Shown here piece by piece: positions 45,887 through 55,288 of a stretch of 62,847 bases of DNA (the stretch's first letter is position 1; each line of letters opens with the position of its first letter). The position numbers and the translations under genes were made by a program. Source of the DNA: Planctomycetaceae bacterium (GTDB lineage: Bacteria > Planctomycetota > Planctomycetia > Pirellulales > Pirellulaceae); the NCBI GenBank assembly GCA_002723275.1, contig PBNZ01000034.1:1-62847 (forward strand), written 5' to 3'. Below the pieces are notes generated by a model that was not told where the DNA came from, searched no databases, and worked only from the letters and a program-made list of their open reading frames with translations.

Positions 45887-48800
45887 ATGAGGCGATTTCG
45901 ATTTTCTCGGTCGCAAAAACGTTCAATCGATTCTCATCGCAGCCAATCGTTGCGAACGAACAAACTGCATTTACTCGAGCAACTCGAAACGCGTGCTCTC
46001 TTGGATGCCAGCGTTGTGATCAGCGAAATCTCCGCGATCAACGACGATTTGCTTTTCGATGAGGATGGAGATAGCCCAGACTGGTTCGAGTTGTTGAATG
46101 TGAGCAACGAAACCGTCGAGTTAAACGGTTGGTATGTTACGGATGAAGCCGACAATCTCAACGAGTGGCAATTTCCGGCGGTCTCATTGACGCCGGGTGA
46201 ACACTTGGTTGTCTTTGCTTCCGGAAAGGATCGAGATAACCCGACGCGCCCCTTGCACACGGACTTTAAGCTTTCCGGGGACGGTGAATATCTTGCCTTG
46301 GTTCGTCCGGACGAGACGATCGAGTTCGAGTTTGCTCCCAATTATCCTCAGCAGGTTGAGAACGTTTCCTTTGGAATTCCGAACCAGATTACTCAGTCCA
46401 ATTTGGTGAATGAGGGGGCCGTCGGATGGTTTTATGTGCCCACCGATAGCACTCTGGATCCGAACGGTGACCAAATCTCTGGTAGTTGGTTGGATCCTGC
46501 TCTCGATGTTGTTGCAGGCCCCTGGACCCCAGGCGCTTCCGGACTTGGTTTTCGTGATGAAGCCAGTGATCCCAATCCCGGGCCGGGAGATGGCGAGCAG
46601 ATTGCCTCTTCTCAGGATGAATTCAGCCAATTCCAGAATCGAGATCGATGGCGCTATGGGTATTGGGATGCGGCCGAGGATGAAAATGGAGTTTACGAGA
46701 CGAATGAATTTGAATCCTTTGTCTGGTCCGGATTAACAACGATCACGAATTTCAATCATTGGGATGGAACAAAATGGGATCTCGCCGCAGATCCGAAGAC
46801 ACCTAACACTGAATTGACGGCGGAGGGTGGAACCCCCAGCGGCGTTAATTCAGGAGGCGTGCAATATGCCGTTCGCCGATGGACCAGTGAGGTTGACGGG
46901 GCCGTGTTACTGCATGGTCGTATTGAAAACCTGGACGGTAGCGGTGACGGCGTCGTCGCGAGAGTTTTTGTCGATGGGGAAGAGGTTTATTATCGGGCAG
47001 TCAATGGTGTTGGAGTGGACTATCAGGTTGTCGCTTCCGTTCAGGATGGATCGAAGGTTGATTTTGTTATTGATCCCGGTGCCGTGGGTAATGATGAAGG
47101 AGATCGTGCCACCTTCACCACGACGATTGAAGATGTAACAGCCGTGGTTGGGGAACTGGGGGGCATTCCCACGTTGGCCGATCATATCTCGACCGATCTC
47201 AGCGATGAGATGCAGGGTGTTAGTAGTTCGGTTTATCTTCGGATTCCCTTCACCGTCAATTCAGCTCAATTCGATTCGTTGACGTTGCGGATGAAATACG
47301 ACGACGCTTTTGTCGCCTATTTGAACGGCCAGCCGATTGCCAGTTCTGGTGGTCCCATGGCTGTTGAGGCCGCCTGGGATTCGGTCGCCGATCAAGACCG
47401 TTCCGTCGAAGAGGCTCTACGCTTTGAGAGTTTTAACGCGACGCAGTTTGTCGATGCTCTGCAGGTTGGCAGTGAGAACGTGTTGATGGTCCACGGCATC
47501 AATCGCTCCGTCGAAAATGGTGACTTCCTGATTCTGCCTGAACTCGTTGCGACGACGTTAGAGATTGATCCAGCGGCACGCCGTTATTTTGTAGCTCCGT
47601 CTCCCGGCAATGAAAACGGGCTTGGGGATGCCAACGCAGGGCCAATCTTTGTTGACCATTCATTCTCGCCCGAGGCGCCGGCGGAATCGGACCCCATCGT
47701 CGTGACGGCTCGGGTGACCAATACGTTTCATCCGATTTCAAAAGTTGAAATGTCTTATCGCGTGATGTACGGCAGTACGCGTAAGGTTCGAATGGTCGAT
47801 GACGGTAGTGGAAACGATGCAGTTGCCAACGATGGAATCTTTACCGCGACGATTCCAGCTCGAAGTGCCGATCCTGGCGAGATGGTCCGTTGGTTCTTTG
47901 AAGCGGAAGACAATCGGGGACAAACAACCCGTTTGCCACGCTTCGAGTTGTCACGTGATTCCGAGCAGTATTTCGGCACCGTCATTGTCGATCCGGCATT
48001 GTCGAGTGAGTTGCCTATTTTCCATTGGTTTGTCCAGTCCCGAAGTCGAGCGTTTTCATCGAGCGGCACTCAGGGATCGATCTACTACGATGGCGAATTC
48101 TACGACAACGTAAGCCTTGATCTGCATGGCCAGTCTTCTTCGGGATTTCCAACCGTTAAGAAGAGTTTGAATATTGATCTTCCCAAGGACCATCGTTTTC
48201 GACTCCGCGACGATATTCCCAGGATGAAGGACTTTAACTGGCTAACAAACTTCGCGGACAAATCCAAGCTCAGGAACACTCTGGCTCATGAGCAGCGCGC
48301 CTTGATTGGCGATGGCTACCATCTGGCATTTCCCGTGAGAGTTCAGCATAACGGCGAATTCTTTGCCGTTTACGATTTTGTCGAAGATGGAGATAACCGA
48401 TGGCTCGAACGTCTTGGCATGGATCCGGAGGGAGCGTTGTACAAGATGTACAACCGGATGGATTCGGCATCGGGTGAAAAAAAGACCCGTCGTTTCGAAG
48501 GCAATACTGACCTGCGAGATCTGGTTTCCGGGATCAGGCAAAGTAGCAATTCTCGGACTGACTTCATTTACGACAACATCGATCTGGCAGCGATGGCAAA
48601 CTATTTGGCTGGATTCGTCCTGACTTCCAATCGTGATTGTTGCCACAAAAACTACTATGCCTTTCGTGATACGAACGGTACGGGCCAGTGGCGCTATATG
48701 CCGTGGGATGTGGATCTTTCCCAAGGACGAAATTGGGGAGGCTTCGGTCGGTCCTACTTCGACGACACGATTTACCCCGACAACCCTCTCTATATGGGTG

Positions 48801-51800
48801 GGAATAACTCATTGATCAGCGCTCTCTATGCAATTCCTGACTTCAAGGAGATGTATCTCAGACGTGTGCGTACGGTGGTCGATCAGTATTTCAAGCCATT
48901 GAACACGCCTTACGCTCAGCGTCCGCTGGAAACTCGCGTTGATGAGTTGGTCGAACTGCTCCAAGTTGACGCTGATCTGGACAATCAACGTCACCGAGCC
49001 ACGTGGGGACAAACCGGTTTTCAAACGTTCAACGAAGCGACTGACATCCTGAAAGCGGAATATGCTCAGCCCCGTCGCGAATTCCTCTATCTCACGCAAA
49101 TGGTTCCGGATGATTCGGAAACCCGAGTGATCGTGTCCGGGGAGCGTGAGGAAACGTTGATTCGTTATTTCATCCCACGTAACAATTCCTTGGGTAGTTC
49201 TTGGACGGGGGTCAACTTTAATGACTCAAGTTGGAAGACAGGACCGAATGGAATTGGATTCGAACGGACGTCGGGAGCTTATGACGATCTGATTGCTACG
49301 AACATTCGTGATGAGATCGAAGGGCTTACCTCGGCCTATGTGCGCATTCCGTTTGAGTTAGAAACTCTGGCGGATGTGGAGCAGTTGACGTTGCGAATGA
49401 AGTACGACGATGGATTTATCGCCTACTTGAATGGGACTGAAGTCGCTCGTCGGGGAGTTGGGGACGACGCAGCCTCGTATGATTTGAGATCTCGAACTCA
49501 TTCTGATTCGTTAGCGGTTAATTATGAAAATATGTCGATTACGCCGTTCATTAATCGTCTGAGAGTTGGTGAGAACGTACTCGCGATTCAGGCAATCAAC
49601 GCTTCCTCGATTAGCAGCGATATGTTGATGATTCCCGAATTGGTCGAAGGCAGTCTGCTCGACTCGGACGGTGAGATTCCCACCGCTCAAGTTGGTAACC
49701 CACAGATTGATTTCAGCTCGCTCGAATTTAATCCGAGCAGTGGTAATCAAGACGAAGAGTTCGTGCAACTGACGAATAACAACTCGTTTGCAGTGGATAT
49801 TTCTGGATGGCAGCTTCGTGACGGCATTGAATGGACCTTCCAATCGGGAACGGTGATTCCGGCAGGAGGCTCTCTCTATGTGACGCCCAGTGTGCCCGCT
49901 TTTCTGGGGCGAACTGAGGGGCCGTCGGGTGGACAGCGTCTTTTCGTGCAGGGAAATTACGCCGGCCATCTATCAAACTTTGGTGAAACGATTGAGTTGG
50001 TCGGTGCGGATGGGAACCTGGTGAATTCGTGGAGCTACGAAGGGCAATTGACTCCGCTGCAGGAGCATCTTCGGTTGACCGAGTTGATGTACAGGCCGCT
50101 GGCTCCATCGACCCTCGAACTTGCCCAAAACTCGAACTGGATCGAGAGTGACTTTGAGTTTGTCGAATTGATGAACACGTCTGCTGAGATGTCGCTAGAT
50201 CTTACAGGCGTACGAATCACGAACGGCGTTGAGTTTGCTTTTCCGGAAGGCTTTGCTCTCCCACCTCAGCAGCATACGGTCATCGTTGCGAATCGAGCCG
50301 CCTTTGAAGCTCGATATGGAAACCCAGCCGACCAGGCGATTGCCGGTGAGTTTGCGGCGGCGAGCCGTTTACGCGACAGCGGTGAGACTCTGAAGCTCGA
50401 GGATGGGACGAGTTCGACGATTGTCGAGTTCGCGTTCGATGACGATCAGGATCGAGGTTGGCCGCTTCGAGCCGACGGGCGCGGCAGTTCCTTACAAATC
50501 GTTGATTGGCAAGGTGACTATGGAAATGGTCGCAATTGGCGACCCAGTTCACGCATTCACGGTACGCCTGGTTCCGGAGCTGATTCTGTGGAGTCGAGCT
50601 TGATGATCAACGAAGTCGTTTCCAGTTCTCAGGATCCACTCGTCGATGCAGTGGAGCTGGTGAATATCGACTCGGCCGCGGTTCAACTTGACCATTATTA
50701 TCTGAGTGACACACCAACCGATGCGGATTCGTTTGGGCGTTTCAAGCTTCCGGCGGTTAACCTTGCAGTCGGCGGGTTCCTGGTTCTAAACGAGGGTGAT
50801 TTTAATCCGCCAGAGAATCCCAATGGATTCGCTTTCAATGGGACTCGTGGGGATGAAATCTATTTGCTCCGCGGCGATGCGGATGGCCCCATCGACTTTG
50901 TTGATGCCGCCACGTTCCCCGCGTCTGTGCCTGATGAGTCTTTCGGACGAGTTCAGCAGGGGCCTCTCGCGCCCTTATCAAGCATTAGTCTTGGAGCCGC
51001 CAATGTCGCCTATCGTGTCGGTCCCATTATTCTTAGTGAGTTCAATTATCACCCAAGCGATCCCAGTGTAGCTGCCTTGAATCTTGACGCCGAGATTGAG
51101 GCGGAGGATCTTGAGTTCCTGGAACTACACAATAGTGGAGTCGAGACAGTAACGCTCACGGATTGGCGAATTCGCGGTGATGTCGATTTCGACTTCCCGA
51201 CCGATGCGACTTTGGCTCCCGGAGAAACCGTGCTTGTCTTGAGGTTCAACCCGGATCGCGAAGATAACTCGGCCCGCGTTGCTGCCTTCCGAGCCGAGTA
51301 CGATTTGGGGAATGAGGTGCGACTGTTGGGAGGTTTCCAGGGCTCTCTGGATAATGCAGGCCACCGGATTACCATGCAGCGTCCAGGTGCGATCGTCGAG
51401 GGAGATCCGACCATTCCTCGCCTGTGGGAAGATGAGGTGCGTTTTGACGATGTCGCACCGTGGCCCACGTCGGCGGATGGTCAGGGGGAATCGCTCCAGA
51501 GAGTTTCCTCGCTTGCCCTTGGCCTCCAAGTGGAATCCTGGTTCGCGGCCGCTCCCACGCCCGGCCATGTCGACTTTGCGGGCCTGCCCGGCGACTTGAA
51601 TGGAGATGGCATTCGCGACCTCGCCGATATTGATCTTTTCTCAGAAGGTTATCGGGTATCGCCACCGGATCTTTCGTTGGATTTGACGGCTGATGGCAGC
51701 GTTAACGAACAAGATCGAGATTATTTCATTACGGAATTGATGGGAATTGAATACGGCGATTCGAATCTTGACGGGGTCTTTAACTCGACCGATCTGATAC

Positions 51801-52051
51801 GGATTTTTACCTTCGGTGAATATGAGGATAATCTCCCAGGAAATTCGACCTGGGCCGAAGGTGATTGGAATATGGACGGTGACTTTAATAGTTCCGATCT
51901 GATCGTCGCCTTTATCCGCGGGGCTTACACAGTTGGTGCCCGGCCAGTCACCGCCTTGTCTATTTCCGAAATTGCAGCATCTCGAGATGCCTTGGATTGG
52001 ATCTTTGCAGACGATGACGCCACCGAGTGGTTCGACAACTCCGACCGCTAA
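45887..52051 (+). CDS. Giant secreted CotH-kinase/lamin-tail-domain protein with dockerin-like C-terminus
   Basis: 2054 aa; GAGGAG precedes the ATG by 7 nt. The N-terminus has a basic leader and the planctomycete LEQLETRALLDA motif in place of a classic signal peptide. Lamin-tail domains occur near residues 15-150 and repeatedly after about 1270. Residues about 240-415 are a copy of the domain repeated in the 43099 protein. Two YLRIPF...TLRMKYDD sandwich domains flank a CotH kinase-like domain (about 700-960: LDLHGQSSSGFPTVKKSLNI, WDVDLSQGRNWGG). Dockerin-like loops lie near 1900-2025. There is no PEP-CTERM signal; the end is SEIAASRDALDWIFADDD. CotH-type kinases phosphorylate proteins; activity here is unproven. 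Confidence 0.88.
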   Translation: MRRFRFSRSQKRSIDSHRSQSLRTNKLHLLEQLETRALLDASVVISEISAINDDLLFDEDGDSPDWFELLNVSNETVELNGWYVTDEADNLNEWQFPAVSLTPGEHLVVFASGKDRDNPTRPLHTDFKLSGDGEYLALVRPDETIEFEFAPNYPQQVENVSFGIPNQITQSNLVNEGAVGWFYVPTDSTLDPNGDQISGSWLDPALDVVAGPWTPGASGLGFRDEASDPNPGPGDGEQIASSQDEFSQFQNRDRWRYGYWDAAEDENGVYETNEFESFVWSGLTTITNFNHWDGTKWDLAADPKTPNTELTAEGGTPSGVNSGGVQYAVRRWTSEVDGAVLLHGRIENLDGSGDGVVARVFVDGEEVYYRAVNGVGVDYQVVASVQDGSKVDFVIDPGAVGNDEGDRATFTTTIEDVTAVVGELGGIPTLADHISTDLSDEMQGVSSSVYLRIPFTVNSAQFDSLTLRMKYDDAFVAYLNGQPIASSGGPMAVEAAWDSVADQDRSVEEALRFESFNATQFVDALQVGSENVLMVHGINRSVENGDFLILPELVATTLEIDPAARRYFVAPSPGNENGLGDANAGPIFVDHSFSPEAPAESDPIVVTARVTNTFHPISKVEMSYRVMYGSTRKVRMVDDGSGNDAVANDGIFTATIPARSADPGEMVRWFFEAEDNRGQTTRLPRFELSRDSEQYFGTVIVDPALSSELPIFHWFVQSRSRAFSSSGTQGSIYYDGEFYDNVSLDLHGQSSSGFPTVKKSLNIDLPKDHRFRLRDDIPRMKDFNWLTNFADKSKLRNTLAHEQRALIGDGYHLAFPVRVQHNGEFFAVYDFVEDGDNRWLERLGMDPEGALYKMYNRMDSASGEKKTRRFEGNTDLRDLVSGIRQSSNSRTDFIYDNIDLAAMANYLAGFVLTSNRDCCHKNYYAFRDTNGTGQWRYMPWDVDLSQGRNWGGFGRSYFDDTIYPDNPLYMGGNNSLISALYAIPDFKEMYLRRVRTVVDQYFKPLNTPYAQRPLETRVDELVELLQVDADLDNQRHRATWGQTGFQTFNEATDILKAEYAQPRREFLYLTQMVPDDSETRVIVSGEREETLIRYFIPRNNSLGSSWTGVNFNDSSWKTGPNGIGFERTSGAYDDLIATNIRDEIEGLTSAYVRIPFELETLADVEQLTLRMKYDDGFIAYLNGTEVARRGVGDDAASYDLRSRTHSDSLAVNYENMSITPFINRLRVGENVLAIQAINASSISSDMLMIPELVEGSLLDSDGEIPTAQVGNPQIDFSSLEFNPSSGNQDEEFVQLTNNNSFAVDISGWQLRDGIEWTFQSGTVIPAGGSLYVTPSVPAFLGRTEGPSGGQRLFVQGNYAGHLSNFGETIELVGADGNLVNSWSYEGQLTPLQEHLRLTELMYRPLAPSTLELAQNSNWIESDFEFVELMNTSAEMSLDLTGVRITNGVEFAFPEGFALPPQQHTVIVANRAAFEARYGNPADQAIAGEFAAASRLRDSGETLKLEDGTSSTIVEFAFDDDQDRGWPLRADGRGSSLQIVDWQGDYGNGRNWRPSSRIHGTPGSGADSVESSLMINEVVSSSQDPLVDAVELVNIDSAAVQLDHYYLSDTPTDADSFGRFKLPAVNLAVGGFLVLNEGDFNPPENPNGFAFNGTRGDEIYLLRGDADGPIDFVDAATFPASVPDESFGRVQQGPLAPLSSISLGAANVAYRVGPIILSEFNYHPSDPSVAALNLDAEIEAEDLEFLELHNSGVETVTLTDWRIRGDVDFDFPTDATLAPGETVLVLRFNPDREDNSARVAAFRAEYDLGNEVRLLGGFQGSLDNAGHRITMQRPGAIVEGDPTIPRLWEDEVRFDDVAPWPTSADGQGESLQRVSSLALGLQVESWFAAAPTPGHVDFAGLPGDLNGDGIRDLADIDLFSEGYRVSPPDLSLDLTADGSVNEQDRDYFITELMGIEYGDSNLDGVFNSTDLIRIFTFGEYEDNLPGNSTWAEGDWNMDGDFNSSDLIVAFIRGAYTVGARPVTALSISEIAASRDALDWIFADDDATEWFDNSDR

Positions 52052-52203
52052 TCTTTTCTCTGATCCATCGTCAGTCCGCTTGAAAGCGTCCGCCGAAGGC
52101 CGATAATGCAAGCCTTACGCCCCGTAATTCGACAATTGGGACGGAAGATAAGCGGAAGCTAACGGAGATCTTGGGCGGTGATGCATAGGAAATGGAGTTG
52201 GCG

Positions 52204-53205
52204 ATGAATGCAAATGCGGAACTTGATGTATTCGGTGTCGGAAATGCCATGGTCGATATTTTGGCCATGGTCGAAGATGATTTTGTGCGTGAGCATGATC
52301 TGCCGCGAGGAGGCATGTTGCTCGTCGATTCCGAAAAACAGGGACGATTGCTACGGGAACTCGAACATCATTCGCTCGAAATGCAGTCCGGTGGCTCGGC
52401 CGCCAATACGGTGATTTCGGTCGCCTTGAGTGGTGGCAGTGGTTGCTATACCGGCAAGGTGGCGCGGGATCCCAATGGGGAATTCTATCGGCAGGATATG
52501 GTTGCCTCGGGGCTTAACTTTGACGTGCGTCCAGCTCCTGAGGAAAGTAAGCCAACCGGCTCTTGTCTCGTGCTGACCACCCCTGATGCGGAACGTACCA
52601 TGTGCACTCATTTGGGTGTTTCGATTGAGCTGTCGGCCAGCGACATTGATGTTGATCAGCTTCGCCGTTGCAAACTGGCCTACATCGAAGGCTATCTTTG
52701 GGACGCCGAGGGACCTCGAGCTGCCTGCATTGAAGCGATGGAACAGGCGAATAAGCTCGGAGTCAAAACGGCGTTCACGTTTTCCGACCCGTTTCTCGTC
52801 GATCGTTTTCCGGATGATTTTCGCCGTGTTGTCCATGAATATTGCGACATCCTGTTTTGCAACGCCGACGAGGCACGGCAACTGATGGAGATCGAGTCGC
52901 TGGAGAAAGCAACTGAACAATTAGGAGCCCGGGCAGAGCTTGTTTTTGTGACCGACGGTGCCAATGGTTGTTTGGTCAGCCATGGAGGAGAAATCACCCG
53001 TGTGGATGGTTTTCAGGTCGATGCGATTGATACCGTGGGAGCGGGTGATGCATTTGCTGGGGGAGTCCTGTTCGGTCTGGCCAATGGCTATGCACCGCTG
53101 GGTTCTGCGCGTTGGGGCAACTATCTCGCCTCACGTGTCGTGACGATTCAAGGGGCAAGGTATCCCGAGTCTTTGGCGCATCAGGTCGCGTCGGTGATCT
53201 CATAA
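52204..53205 (+). CDS. PfkB-family kinase, adenosine-kinase-like
   Basis: 333 aa from the ATG at 52204 (GGAG 6 nt upstream; an earlier ATG at 52192 is less well placed). Ribokinase fold: DVFGVGNAMVDILA, QSGGSAANTVISVALSGG, GKVARDPNGEFY and the catalytic DTVGAGDAFAGGVLFGLA. FSDPFLVDRF and CDILFCNADEA are typical of the adenosine/ribokinase-like subgroup common in marine bacteria. It phosphorylates a sugar or nucleoside; the substrate is not proven. Confidence 0.85.
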   Translation: MNANAELDVFGVGNAMVDILAMVEDDFVREHDLPRGGMLLVDSEKQGRLLRELEHHSLEMQSGGSAANTVISVALSGGSGCYTGKVARDPNGEFYRQDMVASGLNFDVRPAPEESKPTGSCLVLTTPDAERTMCTHLGVSIELSASDIDVDQLRRCKLAYIEGYLWDAEGPRAACIEAMEQANKLGVKTAFTFSDPFLVDRFPDDFRRVVHEYCDILFCNADEARQLMEIESLEKATEQLGARAELVFVTDGANGCLVSHGGEITRVDGFQVDAIDTVGAGDAFAGGVLFGLANGYAPLGSARWGNYLASRVVTIQGARYPESLAHQVASVIS

Positions 53206-53254
53206 TTGTCTGTTCAGCACGACTGCTCTCGATTTTAGCTCAGGAGTGACGGCG

Positions 53255-53827
53255 TTGGCTCGCATCCGTACCTTCATCGCGATTGATGTTCCTGCTCAGG
53301 TCCGCCGCAAAGCGCAAAGTACGGTCGAAACACTTTCTCGGACCACTCAGTCGATGCGTTGGGTGGCCCCTGATAATGTGCACATCACTTTGAAGTTCCT
53401 GGGGGATGTTGATGAGAAGGATATCTACGAAGTCTGCCGACGTACGACTGCAGCCGTTGCCGATTTCAGCTCGGTGAACGTCGTCTGTCGCGGAGTCGGG
53501 GCCTTTCCTAGTTTTGAACGGCCACGCACCGTATGGCTCGGGATCGAAGATCCCGAAGCTCATCTGGAGCAACTGCATCAACGAGTCGAAGAAGGACTCG
53601 CACCGATGGGCTTTCCCCGTGAACAACGTCGGTTTCAACCGCATGTTACCCTGGGGCGGTTGAGATACGGTCGCCGAGAACTTGGAGACTTGATCCCTGA
53701 AATGGAACGAATGCAGGTCGAGGCGGGCATGATCCCGGTTGAGGAACTGGTCGTTTATGCGAGTGAATTGGGGTCGCAGGGGTCCTCCTATATGGTTTTG
53801 GGCCGAGCTCCTCTGGCGGCCGACTGA
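53255..53827 (+). CDS. thpR: RNA 2',3'-cyclic phosphodiesterase
   Basis: 190 aa. I chose the TTG at 53255 because AGGAG (53242-53246) is 8 nt upstream; the GTG at 53246 overlaps that Shine-Dalgarno sequence. Two HxTx motifs form the 2H phosphoesterase active site: NVHITLKFLG and PHVTLGRLRYG. RIRTFIAIDVP is the usual start of the family. It opens 2',3'-cyclic phosphates at RNA ends (formerly called 2'-5' RNA ligase). Confidence 0.92.
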   Translation: MARIRTFIAIDVPAQVRRKAQSTVETLSRTTQSMRWVAPDNVHITLKFLGDVDEKDIYEVCRRTTAAVADFSSVNVVCRGVGAFPSFERPRTVWLGIEDPEAHLEQLHQRVEEGLAPMGFPREQRRFQPHVTLGRLRYGRRELGDLIPEMERMQVEAGMIPVEELVVYASELGSQGSSYMVLGRAPLAAD

Positions 53828-53992
53828 CTTCTGCCCTCGCGCCAGCTTGCGATCATCGAGATGCGATCGCGGCTGCCTGAAGCTACTCTTTTCTGGATTT
53901 TTGACAAAGTCTTTCTTTTTTCTGGAGGGCGTGACCGAACGTGTCCGGGGGGTCGCGAATAATCCCATAGATATTTGAGCTGCGGTTGTGAG

Positions 53993-54030
53993 CTGTCGAT
54001 GTTGACAGTATGATGTTCAAATGTTCAGTA
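53993..54030 (+). promoter_or_regulatory. LexA box and promoter of recA
   Basis: CTGT-N8-ACAG at 53993-54008 matches the proteobacterial LexA operator. TTGACA (54002-54007) overlaps it and is a perfect -35 element; CAGTAT 18 nt further on is a weak -10. Transcription would start near 54038, about 60 nt before the recA ATG. Confidence 0.75.
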
Positions 54031-54100
54031 TTGGGCGGAGTGGCATGAGAGGCTGCTTGCAACCGCGACCTATCCGGAAGATAACAAAGGAGTTAACACG

Positions 54101-55288
54101 ATGGTAACGGCTGAAAAGGTAAACAATCGGATGGCCAAAAAGAGCACAGCAACGGCAGAAAAAGCTCCTCGGATTGCCAAGGATGCAAAATCGAATGACT
54201 CCAAATCGGTCGCAAGCACCGCAAAAAAGAAGAATCGTAAGGCAGATGATGCTGCTTCAACGATGGCGGCTCAAAACTCCAATCTGAAGACGACTCTGCA
54301 ACAAATTGAACGGCAGTTTGGCGAGGGAGCCATCATGCCGTTGGGCAAGGAAAAACAGGCTCGCATCGAAGGCATTCCAACCGGCAGTCTATCGCTGGAT
54401 ATGGCGCTCGGTGGCCAGGGAATCCCTAAGGGCAGAATCATTGAGATCTTTGGTCCTGAGTCGAGTGGTAAGACAACCTTGGCTCTGCATGTTGTCGCAG
54501 AGGCACAGCGGAAGGGCGGAATTGCGGCCTTTATCGATGCTGAACATGCCTTGGATCCTAGCTGGGCGAAAAAACTGGGCGTGCAACTCGAAACCCTATT
54601 GGTGAGTCAGCCTACGAGCGGTGAAGAGGCAATGCACATCACCGAAATGCTCATCAAGTCGAATGCTGTCGATATTATTGTGGTCGACTCCGTTGCGGCA
54701 TTGATTCCCAAGCAAGAGCTTGAAGGTGATATTGGTGATACCCATGTTGGCCTGCAAGCACGTCTGATGAGTCAGTCGATGCGAAAACTAACGGGTGCCA
54801 TTGCTAAGGCGAAAACGTCGGTCATCTTTATTAACCAGATTCGCGAAAAAATCGGCGTGATGTTCGGTAGCCCCGAAACAACGCCAGGTGGACGAGCCCT
54901 CAAGTTCTATAGCTCCTGCCGGATCGATGTCCGCCGCATCGGACAGCTGAAAGACGGCGAAGAAGTGGTTGGACAGCGTGTTCGAACAAAGGTCGTCAAG
55001 AATAAAGTGGCACCTCCTTTTCGTGTTGCTGAATTCGATATGATGCACAACAACGGCATTAGCTTCGAAGGGGATGTGCTGGATTTGGCCGTTGAAAAGA
55101 AAATCGTCGTTCGCAGCGGAGCTTGGTTCCGCTATGGAAATACCCAACTCGGACAGGGTAAGGAAAAGGCAAGAACCTTCCTGCTGGAAAACAGCGAAGT
55201 TACTGATGAGATCAAGATGAAGGTGCTTCAGGCGTATGGCGTCATTGATCAAGTAGCTGACACAGAAGAGCCTACCGCCGAGGAATAG
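54101..55288 (+). CDS. recA: RecA recombinase with N-terminal extension
   Basis: 395 aa, about 40 longer than E. coli RecA. AAGGAG is 8 nt before the ATG, so the extension is probably translated: residues 1-56 are Lys/Ala/Ser-rich ([20 protein letters not shown]). The core starts at [18 protein letters not shown]. Walker A is GPESSGKTT, Walker [13 protein letters not shown], loop L1 [17 protein letters not shown] and L2 [22 protein letters not shown]. It drives homologous recombination and SOS induction; the LexA box upstream fits. Confidence 0.97.
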   Translation: MVTAEKVNNRMAKKSTATAEKAPRIAKDAKSNDSKSVASTAKKKNRKADDAASTMAAQNSNLKTTLQQIERQFGEGAIMPLGKEKQARIEGIPTGSLSLDMALGGQGIPKGRIIEIFGPESSGKTTLALHVVAEAQRKGGIAAFIDAEHALDPSWAKKLGVQLETLLVSQPTSGEEAMHITEMLIKSNAVDIIVVDSVAALIPKQELEGDIGDTHVGLQARLMSQSMRKLTGAIAKAKTSVIFINQIREKIGVMFGSPETTPGGRALKFYSSCRIDVRRIGQLKDGEEVVGQRVRTKVVKNKVAPPFRVAEFDMMHNNGISFEGDVLDLAVEKKIVVRSGAWFRYGNTQLGQGKEKARTFLLENSEVTDEIKMKVLQAYGVIDQVADTEEPTAEE

